Positions 1 through 5,370 of a DNA stretch of 5,949 nt are shown here, one piece after another. Each line of letters opens with the position of its first letter. The first letter of the stretch is position 1. The stretch is from Limnohabitans sp. Lineage in GTDB: Bacteria; Pseudomonadota; Gammaproteobacteria; Burkholderiales; Burkholderiaceae_C. A model generated the notes under the pieces. The model was given only the letters and a program-made list of their open reading frames with translations, was not told where the DNA came from and searched no databases. The stretch lies in NCBI GenBank assembly GCA_024641725.1, contig JAHECM010000077.1, positions 1 to 5,949 of the forward strand. The letters are read 5' to 3'. A program made the translations under genes and the position numbers.

Positions 1-627
1 CCCAAGTCCACCCAATCCCCTGTCAAAAAGAAGCCTGCTGCCCCTGCACCCCGCGTGCGTGCGGCGCAGACCCATGAAATCCGCATCATCGGCGGCCAGT
101 GGCGTCGCACCCGCCTCAAAGTGGCGGACAAGCCCGGCCTGCGGCCCACGCCCGACCGTGTCCGTGAAACCCTGTTCAACTGGCTCGGCCAAGACCTGAC
201 AGCCTGGCGCTGTGTGGACGCATTTGCGGGCACCGGGGCGTTGGGGCTGGAGGCGGCTTCCCGCGGGGCCACACACGTGCTGATGCTGGAGCAAGACCCG
301 GAATTGGCCAAAATGCTGCAACAACAAATCGACCGGCTCAAAGCCAGCGCCGTACAAGTGCAGCGCAGCGATGCCGTGTCGGCCATGCAGCGTCTGAACT
401 CGGGTGCGTTTGACGTGGTGTTTCTGGACCCGCCGTTTGAAGGCGGTTTGTTTGAGCCCGCGCTGAAAGCGGCCGCGCGTTTGGTGCCGGTGAGCGGTTG
501 GATTTATCTGGAAGCCCCGGTGGCCTGGAGCGACGACACTTTGGCCCCGTTGGGTCTGCACTTGAAGCTGGAAAAGCACCTCAAGGCAGGCGCTGTGCAC
601 GCGCATTTGCTGCAACGCACGGCATAA
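1..627 (+). CDS. rsmD: 16S rRNA (guanine(966)-N(2))-methyltransferase RsmD, 5' end missing
   Basis: RsmD transfers a methyl group from S-adenosylmethionine to N2 of G966 in 16S rRNA of the assembling 30S subunit, in the cytoplasm. The reading frame is open from base 1 to the TAA at 625-627, giving 208 residues in the window. Family hallmarks are, in order, IRIIGGQWR (from about base 79), RPTPDRVRETLFNWL, the SAM-binding motif I DAFAGTGALGLEAASRGA (starting at base 217) and the catalytic DPPF (bases 427-438). A GTG at 55 could serve as a start. However, the frame upstream is open and encodes a Lys/Pro/Ala-rich tail (KKKPAAPAPRVR) that looks like a disordered basic extension of the same protein, so I place the true start left of the window. 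It is followed by coaD after 32 bases on the same strand, which suggests co-transcription. Identification is firm; only the N-terminus is uncertain. Confidence 0.95.
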   Translation, partial: PKSTQSPVKKKPAAPAPRVRAAQTHEIRIIGGQWRRTRLKVADKPGLRPTPDRVRETLFNWLGQDLTAWRCVDAFAGTGALGLEAASRGATHVLMLEQDPELAKMLQQQIDRLKASAVQVQRSDAVSAMQRLNSGAFDVVFLDPPFEGGLFEPALKAAARLVPVSGWIYLEAPVAWSDDTLAPLGLHLKLEKHLKAGAVHAHLLQRTA

Positions 628-659
628 TTTCGCCATCTTTTAGCCCCAAGAAAGTCGCC

Positions 660-1154
660 ATGAGCCGTTCTGTCACCGCTGTGTATTCCGGCACATTTGA
701 CCCGCTGACCTTGGGCCACGAAGACGTGGTGCGGCGGGCCGCAAAGATGTTTGACCGCGTCGTGATCGCCGTGGCCATGGCGCACCACAAAAAAACCTTG
801 TTCACGCTGGATGAACGCTTGGTCCATGCGCAAGCGGCCATGGCCGATTGCCCCAATGTGCTGGCCTTGCCGTTTGACGGCCTGATCGTGAACTTTGTGC
901 GCGAGCAGCAAGCCCAAGTCATTGTGCGGGGCCTGCGCTCGGTGACCGACTACGACTACGAAACCCAGATGTCGGGCATGAACCGCCATCTCGCGCCCGA
1001 GGTGGACACCGTCTTTTTGCACACCAGTGCCGGTGTGCAGCACATCAGCAGCACCTTGGTGCGCGAAATTGCCAAGCTCGGCGGGGATGTGTCCGGCTTG
1101 GTGTCCGCCCCGGTGCTCAAGGCCTTGCTGGCCAAAGTCGCCACGCCAAACTGA
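660..1154 (+). CDS. coaD: Pantetheine-phosphate adenylyltransferase CoaD (PPAT)
   Basis: CoaD joins 4'-phosphopantetheine and ATP to give dephospho-CoA and pyrophosphate, the penultimate step of coenzyme A synthesis. The ATG at 660 gives 164 residues, close to the usual 160 or so. It begins directly with the nucleotidyltransferase fold: SGTFDP at residues 10-15 and TLGH at 17-20 (the T/HxGH ATP-binding motif), a KK pair at 44-45, RGLRSVTDYDYE from 90 (RGLR contacts the nucleotide), and the C-terminal ISSTLVREI at 129-137. The same frame is open further upstream to base 498, but that stretch overlaps rsmD and has no family similarity. A weak purine-rich stretch AAGAAAG (648-654) sits five bases before the ATG and is the only ribosome-binding candidate. 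The rsmD-coaD order is common in proteobacteria. The gene ends convergent to recJ. Confidence 0.97.
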   Translation: MSRSVTAVYSGTFDPLTLGHEDVVRRAAKMFDRVVIAVAMAHHKKTLFTLDERLVHAQAAMADCPNVLALPFDGLIVNFVREQQAQVIVRGLRSVTDYDYETQMSGMNRHLAPEVDTVFLHTSAGVQHISSTLVREIAKLGGDVSGLVSAPVLKALLAKVATPN

Positions 1155-1250
1155 AGTCTGCATGCGCCCCAGTGGTGCCCCGCGTGGGCGTGCGCCCCAG
1201 CCCGCCCTGCATGGCCAAGCGCTCGCCAAGAATGCTTCAGCACCAAGCCC
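1155..1250. other. Convergent intergenic region between coaD and recJ
   Basis: These 96 bases separate the stops of two convergent genes. I looked for a bidirectional intrinsic terminator and found none: there is no T-run on either strand, and the only hairpins are short (GCCC/GGGC around 1177-1188, TGCT/AGCA around 1233-1242). The 10-base word TGCGCCCCAG occurs twice, at 1163-1172 and 1191-1200. Termination here is either factor-dependent or lies inside the opposing gene. No small gene is convincing. Confidence 0.6.
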
Positions 1251-2960
1251 TCAAAGCTGCGCGCCCTCGACCAAAAACCGCACCCGCTTTTGGCCCTGCC
1301 ATTCGTCGGCGTCTAGCCGATAGGCCAGCTTGACGCGGGACGGCAGAGGCTCCACGCGGTTGAACCAAATGCCGTCCACCGGCTGGCCTTGGTGTTTGAG
1401 CTTGAGCGACAAATGCTTTTCGCCCACCAGGCGCTGCGACACCACCTCAAGCTCTTCGCAAAAGACCGGTGGCGCAAAGCCCTGGCCCCAAACTTCGCGG
1501 TGCAGCGTTTCCACCACATCGACCCGGCGGTACTCGGGCAGCAGGGGGCCGTCGGTTTCCAGGCGGCGCTGCAGCGTGGCGGCGTCCAGCCACTCGGCGG
1601 CCACTTGGTTCAGCGTGTTCTCAAAAACGTCCAAATGCTCTTCGGCCACGGTGCAGCCGGCGGCCATGGCGTGCCCGCCAAAGCGCAGCAGCACGCCGGG
1701 CGCACGTTTGGCCACCAGGTCAAGCGCGTCGCGCAAATGAAAGCCGGGGATGGAGCGCCCCGAGCCTTTGAGCTCATGCTCTTTGCCGGGCGCGGTGCTG
1801 GCCGCAAAGACAAAGGTGGGCCGGTGCAGTTTGTCTTTGATGCGCGAGGCCACGATGCCGACCACGCCCTCGTGAAAGTCCGGGTCGAACACGCAAATGG
1901 CGGGTGGCGGCTCATCGCCTTCGTCAAACAGGGACTCGGCGATCTCCATCGCCATCTCGCGCATATCGCCTTCAATGACGCGGCGTTCGCGGTTGATCGC
2001 ATCCAGCTGCCGGGCCAGCTCGTCGGCACGGCCTGCGTCGTCGGTCAGCAGGCATTCGATGCCCAGTGTCATGTCGGCCAAGCGGCCGGCCGCGTTGATG
2101 CGCGGGCCCAAAGCGAAACCAAAGTCAAAGGTGCTGGCTTTGGCCGCTTCGCGGCTGGCCGCGCGAAACAGCGCCGCCATGCCCGGTGGCAAGGCTCCCG
2201 CGCGCACCCGTTTGAGCCCCTGCGCCACCAGACGGCGGTTGTTGGTGTCGAGTTTGACCACATCGGCCACGGTGCCCAGCGCCACCAAGGGCAGCAGCGC
2301 GTCCAAGCGCGGCTGATGGCCTGCGTCGAACACGCCCCGCTGGCGCAACTCGGCGCGCAGGGCCAGCAGCACATAAAACACCACGCCCACACCGGCCATG
2401 GATTTGCTGGCGAAGCCGCAGTCGGGCTGGTTGGGGTTGACGATGACCTCGGCGCTGGGCAGTTCCTTGCCCGGCAAATGGTGGTCGGTCACCAGCACTT
2501 GCAAGCCCAGTTGCTGCGCGGCGGCCACACCGTCCACGCTGGCAATGCCGTTGTCGACGGTGATCAGCACATCGGCGCCTTGCGCGTGCACCCGCTGGGC
2601 AATCGGCGGGGTCAGGCCGTAGCCGTCCACCACGCGGTCGGGCACCAGGTAGCTCACTTGGCGCGCGCCCAGCATGCGCAGGCCACGCACCGCGACGGCG
2701 CAGGCGGTGGCGCCGTCGCAGTCGTAGTCGGCCACGATGCACAGGCGCTGGTTGGCGGCGATGGCATCGGCCAGCAGCCGCGCTGCTTCGGCCGCGCCAC
2801 GCAGCCCTGAGGGGGACAGCAACAGGTGCAGGCCGTCGTCGAGTTCGCCCTGGTGGCACACGCCGCGTGCGGCGTACAGCCGAGCCAGCAAGGGGTGGAT
2901 GCCCGCTTGCTCCAGCGCCCAGGCGCTGCGGGGGGGAACGTCACGGATGAGCAGATTCAT
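1251..2960 (-). CDS. recJ: Single-stranded-DNA-specific exonuclease RecJ
   Basis: RecJ degrades single-stranded DNA 5' to 3' and acts in RecF-pathway recombination, mismatch repair and base-excision repair. The product has 569 residues, near the E. coli length of 577. All DHH-phosphoesterase motifs are visible: DYDCDG (78-83), VDNG (135-138), TDHH (158-161), LGTVADVV (228-235) and GPRINAAGRL (285-294). The DHHA1 part follows with HEGVVGIVASRI (from 363), GSGRSIPGFHLRDAL (399-413) and FGGHAMAAG (427-435). Residues from about 460 on correspond to the OB-fold DNA-binding region. The frame is open 189 codons further upstream, but those codons lie antiparallel-frame within the neighbouring gene and do not resemble RecJ. 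MNLLIRDVP at 2960 is the natural start. Its ATG overlaps the TGA of the upstream gene (ATGA, 2957-2960), and no clear Shine-Dalgarno is seen, so translation is probably coupled. Confidence 0.97.
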   Translation of the reverse strand: MNLLIRDVPPRSAWALEQAGIHPLLARLYAARGVCHQGELDDGLHLLLSPSGLRGAAEAARLLADAIAANQRLCIVADYDCDGATACAVAVRGLRMLGARQVSYLVPDRVVDGYGLTPPIAQRVHAQGADVLITVDNGIASVDGVAAAQQLGLQVLVTDHHLPGKELPSAEVIVNPNQPDCGFASKSMAGVGVVFYVLLALRAELRQRGVFDAGHQPRLDALLPLVALGTVADVVKLDTNNRRLVAQGLKRVRAGALPPGMAALFRAASREAAKASTFDFGFALGPRINAAGRLADMTLGIECLLTDDAGRADELARQLDAINRERRVIEGDMREMAMEIAESLFDEGDEPPPAICVFDPDFHEGVVGIVASRIKDKLHRPTFVFAASTAPGKEHELKGSGRSIPGFHLRDALDLVAKRAPGVLLRFGGHAMAAGCTVAEEHLDVFENTLNQVAAEWLDAATLQRRLETDGPLLPEYRRVDVVETLHREVWGQGFAPPVFCEELEVVSQRLVGEKHLSLKLKHQGQPVDGIWFNRVEPLPSRVKLAYRLDADEWQGQKRVRFLVEGAQL

Positions 2961-3970
2961 GGGGTCAACAAGGCCTGCAAGGCCGCTGTGGTGTTGGGCT
3001 GGCGAAACAGCCGGGTCAAGCGTTGGTGCCAGCTTGGGGTGACCGAGACGTAAGTGTGCGCAGCGTTTTTGCTGCACAGTGTCAGGCGTGTGGGCTTGGC
3101 CAGCTCGCCTGAAGTGCGGGGGGACTTTGCACCCATGGCGGCCAGTGGGGCCAAATGCGCCGCGTCCAGGGCTTGCCAAGCCGCTTGCCAAGCCGCCAAG
3201 TCCCCGCGCAAGGCGGGCAGGCGCAGTGTGTCGAGCACCAGAACGTCTGCTTGCACCGATGCGGGTGGGGTGGAGGACGGTGTGGGGGTGGGTGTGGTGC
3301 AAGCCCCCGCCCCGTGCACCCAAAACGAATTCACGGTCAAGCGGCCTTGCGCCAGCCGGGCGTCGTTGACCGGGTGGTTGTAGAGCAGCATTTGCATCTC
3401 GCTTTGCAGGCGGCGCAGGCTGGCAGGCAGGTGTTCCGGCGTGAGCCAGGGCCGAACATCCAGCCCTATGACCCGGTCGAGCGAGGCGCAAGACAGACCG
3501 CGAAACGCCTCGCCGCTGACGTGCCAAGTGTGGGCGTCGTGCCAGCGCACGGTCAAGCCGTCTTCTTGCAAAAACGGTTGCATGGCCAGCAGCAGTTGGC
3601 GCGATTCATCTTCGCTCAGTTGCAGCGCCTGCGGCAGGTGCATGACGGCCTGGTTCATGCCAATTTGCCAGTAACACGGCGTGATCCAGGCTTGGGGCTC
3701 GTCGCTTGCGCGGCCTGCTTGGGCGCTGTGCCAAGCCGCCCAGGGCAGCGCTGCCGATGCGTCGTGTGCGGTGGCGTCGGTGGTCCAAGCCAGCGCTTGG
3801 GCCAGCACGCGCTCGTGGGGCATGTGCAGTGGCGTCTCATCGCCATCGCGCAACACCTGCTGGCGCTGCAAACGTCCCAGCAAGGCTTTCAAATGCGGCA
3901 AGTGCAAGCCCGCCCAAGCCTGTGGATCATTGAAGGCCTGGCTGGCTGCGTAGGGAATGATCAGGTGCAT
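2957..3970 (-). CDS. RpfE-like (COG4255-type) conserved protein of unknown function
   Basis: The product has 337 residues. I recognise it as the family annotated RpfE in Xanthomonas and often 'phosphoglycerate mutase' in Burkholderiales. Its family-like blocks are WITPCYWQIGMNQAVMH (95-111), LQLSEDESRQLL (116-127) and, strongest, LQSEMQMLLYNHPVNDAR (188-205) followed by NSFWVHGAG (214-222). No signal peptide or membrane segment is seen. Residues 226-238 form a Thr/Pro/Ser-rich linker (TPTPTPSSTPPAS) between the conserved core and a more variable C-terminal part. I see no Asp-Ser metal-binding nucleophile motif of true cofactor-independent mutases, so that name should not be trusted. It is the first gene of a unit with recJ, overlapping it by four bases. 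In Xanthomonas rpfE also neighbours recJ, as I recall. No Shine-Dalgarno precedes the ATG; a -10-like GACAAT lies 8 bases upstream. Family assignment is fairly sure; function is unknown. Confidence 0.8.
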   Translation of the reverse strand: MHLIIPYAASQAFNDPQAWAGLHLPHLKALLGRLQRQQVLRDGDETPLHMPHERVLAQALAWTTDATAHDASAALPWAAWHSAQAGRASDEPQAWITPCYWQIGMNQAVMHLPQALQLSEDESRQLLLAMQPFLQEDGLTVRWHDAHTWHVSGEAFRGLSCASLDRVIGLDVRPWLTPEHLPASLRRLQSEMQMLLYNHPVNDARLAQGRLTVNSFWVHGAGACTTPTPTPSSTPPASVQADVLVLDTLRLPALRGDLAAWQAAWQALDAAHLAPLAAMGAKSPRTSGELAKPTRLTLCSKNAAHTYVSVTPSWHQRLTRLFRQPNTTAALQALLTP

Positions 3971-3978
3971 GGGGAGCG

Positions 3979-3984
3979 ATTGTC
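3979..3984 (-). promoter_or_regulatory. Putative -10 element (GACAAT) of the RpfE-like/recJ unit
   Basis: GACAAT on the minus strand is preceded directly by TGC, matching an extended -10 (TGn), and is followed by 8 bases (CGCTCCCC) and then the ATG at 3970. A start about 7 bases after the hexamer would put the mRNA 5' end at or next to the ATG, a leaderless or near-leaderless message. The lack of a Shine-Dalgarno fits. No -35 is evident. Confidence 0.4.
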
Positions 3985-4053
3985 GCAGGGTGCAATTCCC
4001 GCCATGCGCGACAGCGATTGAAAACGCAGCGTCTGGCTTGGCCTAGCCCCGTG

Positions 4054-4074
4054 CCTGAGCCCTGAGCCCTGAGC
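4054..4074. repeat. Three exact tandem copies of the 7-mer CCTGAGC
   Basis: Exact copies lie at 4054-4060, 4061-4067 and 4068-4074; the sequence diverges after CC at 4075-4076. The array is non-coding. It lies about 14 to 34 bases upstream of the putative lolC -10, so it covers the place of a -35 element and the bases just above it. Its unit length is not a multiple of three and not a helical turn. No function is known to me. Confidence 0.85.
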
Positions 4075-4087
4075 CCGACTGATTCGT

Positions 4088-4093
4088 CACAAT
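4088..4093 (+). promoter_or_regulatory. Putative -10 element (CACAAT) of the lolC-lolD unit
   Basis: CACAAT is followed by 8 bases (ACGGGGCT) and then the ATG at 4102. This mirrors the spacing on the opposite strand at 3979-3984. A GGGG at 4096-4099 is too close to the ATG to act as a normal Shine-Dalgarno. At 17 bases spacing the -35 position reads AGCCCT, inside the tandem repeat, and does not match TTGACA. This is a motif call only. Confidence 0.4.
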
Positions 4094-4101
4094 ACGGGGC
4101 T

Positions 4102-5370
4102 ATGGCATTTTTCAAGAACATCCCCTACGAGCTGGTGCTCGGCTGGCGCTACACGCGTGCGGGTCGAGCCACGCGGCGCAATGGGTTCATTTCCTTCATC
4201 TCTGGGGTGTCCATGCTGGGCATCGGGCTGGGTGTGGCGGCGCTCATCATCGTGTTGAGTGTGATGAATGGCTTTCAAAAAGAGGTGCGCGACCGCATGC
4301 TGGGGGTGGTCTCGCACATCGAGATTTACGCCGCCGACAGCGGCGCGGTGGCCGATTTGCCCGCCTTGCTGGCTCAAGTCAAAAACCACCCTGGAGTGGT
4401 GGGGGCGGCCCCTTTCATCTCGGCGCAGGCCTTGCTGGCGCGGGGTGAAGACATGAAAGGCGTGTTGGTGCGGGGCATCGACCCGGCGCTGGAGCCGCAG
4501 GTCAGTGAGCTGCAGTCAGACAGCCAGGCGCAGGTGCTCAGCCGCCTGGAGCCGGGGCAGTTTGGCCTGGTGCTGGGGCGCGACTTGGCCCAAAGCCTGG
4601 GCGTTTTGCCGGGCAGTGCGGTCACCTTGGTCTCGCCCTCTGGCCAGACCACGCCCGCCGGCGTGGTGCCGCGCATGAAGCAAATGGCGGTGGTGGGCAC
4701 GTTCTCGTCGGGCCATTACGAGTACGACTCGACGCTGGCGCTGATGCATGTCCAAGACGCCGCCCGCATGTTCCGGCTCGAAGGCCCCAGTGGCATTCGG
4801 CTCAAACTGCGTGACCTGCACCAGGCCCGCCAAGTGGCGCGTGAGTTGCAGGCGCAGCTGGGAACGGCTTATTTTGTGCGCGACTGGACGCAGCAAAACC
4901 GCACTTGGTTTGCCGCTGTGCAGGTTGAAAAACGCATGATGTTCATCATCCTCACGCTGATCGTGGCGGTGGCCGCCTTCAACTTGGTCAGCACGCTGGT
5001 GATGACCGTGACCGACAAACGCGCTGACATCGCGATTTTGCGCACCTTGGGGGCGAGCCCCCAAAGCATCATGGGCATTTTTGTGGTGCAGGGGGCCATG
5101 GTGGGGGTGATTGGCACGCTCAGTGGTTTGGGTTTGGGTTTGTTGGTGGCGTTCAATATTGATGTGATCGTGCCCGCGCTCGAGCGCTTGCTGGGGGCGA
5201 GCTTTTTGCCGCAGGACATTTACCTCATCAGCCGCATGCCCAGCGAACCCTTGGCCAGCGACATCGTGCCGATCGCGGTGATTTCTTTGGTGCTGGCTTT
5301 TGTGGCCACGCTTTACCCCAGTTGGCGAGCCAGCCAGGTCAAACCGGCGGAGGCCTTGCGCTATGAATAA
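4102..5370 (+). CDS. lolC: Lipoprotein-releasing ABC transporter permease, LolC/LolE family
   Basis: This is the inner-membrane permease that, with LolD, extracts outer-membrane lipoproteins from the inner membrane and hands them to LolA. It has 422 residues, normal for the family. Membrane segments are seen at about 29-54, 278-303, 322-350 and 385-405, with a large periplasmic domain (about 56-275) between the first two. The cytoplasmic coupling region TDKRADIAILRTLGAS (304-319) and the C-terminal YPSWRASQVKPAEALRYE are typical. SPSGQTTPAGVVPR (178-191) resembles the LolC 'hook' hairpin that binds LolA. The start is nearly forced: an in-frame TGA lies at 4063-4065 with no ATG, GTG or TTG between it and 4102. 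It overlaps lolD by 8 bases. Whether it pairs with a separate LolE or works as a single LolF-like homodimer cannot be told here, so the symbol lolC is by convention. Confidence 0.93.
   Translation: MAFFKNIPYELVLGWRYTRAGRATRRNGFISFISGVSMLGIGLGVAALIIVLSVMNGFQKEVRDRMLGVVSHIEIYAADSGAVADLPALLAQVKNHPGVVGAAPFISAQALLARGEDMKGVLVRGIDPALEPQVSELQSDSQAQVLSRLEPGQFGLVLGRDLAQSLGVLPGSAVTLVSPSGQTTPAGVVPRMKQMAVVGTFSSGHYEYDSTLALMHVQDAARMFRLEGPSGIRLKLRDLHQARQVARELQAQLGTAYFVRDWTQQNRTWFAAVQVEKRMMFIILTLIVAVAAFNLVSTLVMTVTDKRADIAILRTLGASPQSIMGIFVVQGAMVGVIGTLSGLGLGLLVAFNIDVIVPALERLLGASFLPQDIYLISRMPSEPLASDIVPIAVISLVLAFVATLYPSWRASQVKPAEALRYE
5346..5353 (+). promoter_or_regulatory. Ribosome binding site for lolD inside the end of lolC
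   Basis: GGCGGAGG, with a GGAGG core at 5349-5353, lies nine bases before the ATG at 5363. It is the clearest Shine-Dalgarno in the window and supports 5363 as the lolD start, within the last codons of the permease gene. Confidence 0.7.

Larger units (their letters stand above)
3971..4101. promoter_or_regulatory. Divergent intergenic region driving the RpfE-like/recJ and lolCD units
   Basis: These 131 bases lie between two divergent start codons and must hold both promoters. On the minus strand TGC-GACAAT (an extended -10 form, bases 3987 down to 3979) ends 8 bases before the ATG. On the plus strand CACAAT (4088-4093) also ends 8 bases before its ATG. Neither has a good -35 at 16-18 bases spacing. 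The region also holds an 8-base direct repeat AGCGATTG (3975-3982 and 4013-4020) and the 7-base tandem repeat at 4054-4074. The role is inferred from position and motif; no start of transcription is known. Confidence 0.55.

Noticed and set aside
623..628. CATAAT as a separate -10 promoter for coaD
   Set aside because: The hexamer matches well, but no -35 is found at 16-18 bases, it overlaps the rsmD stop codon, and the 32-base gap fits simple co-transcription.
498..659. Longer coaD start inside rsmD
   Set aside because: It would overlap rsmD by 130 bases and add residues before a motif (SGTFDP) that normally lies near the N-terminus.
504..1229. 241-codon minus-strand open frame opposite rsmD/coaD
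   Set aside because: No family resemblance, no ribosome site, and full overlap with two conserved genes.
1389..2810. 473-codon plus-strand open frame opposite recJ
   Set aside because: It is a high-GC antisense shadow: His/Gln/Gly-rich product, no recognisable domain, and recJ on the other strand carries all motifs.
2961..3527. Open frame extending recJ 189 codons upstream (758-residue version)
   Set aside because: The extra part lies wholly inside the RpfE-like gene in another frame, is rich in Arg/Ala/Pro/Gly shadow composition, and MNLLIRDVP at 2960 starts where RecJ proteins start.
2957..3970. Naming the gene phosphoglycerate mutase
   Set aside because: I see no metal-binding Asp-Ser motif or other catalytic set of cofactor-independent mutases; the label in databases appears to be carried over by annotation transfer.
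3976..3986. GCGA-TTG-TCGC hairpin as an operator or attenuator
   Set aside because: The four-base stem is too short and such palindromes are frequent in GC-rich DNA.
3155..4021. 288-codon plus-strand open frame opposite the RpfE-like gene
   Set aside because: The minus-strand product has conserved blocks and an ATGA junction with recJ; the plus-strand frame has neither.
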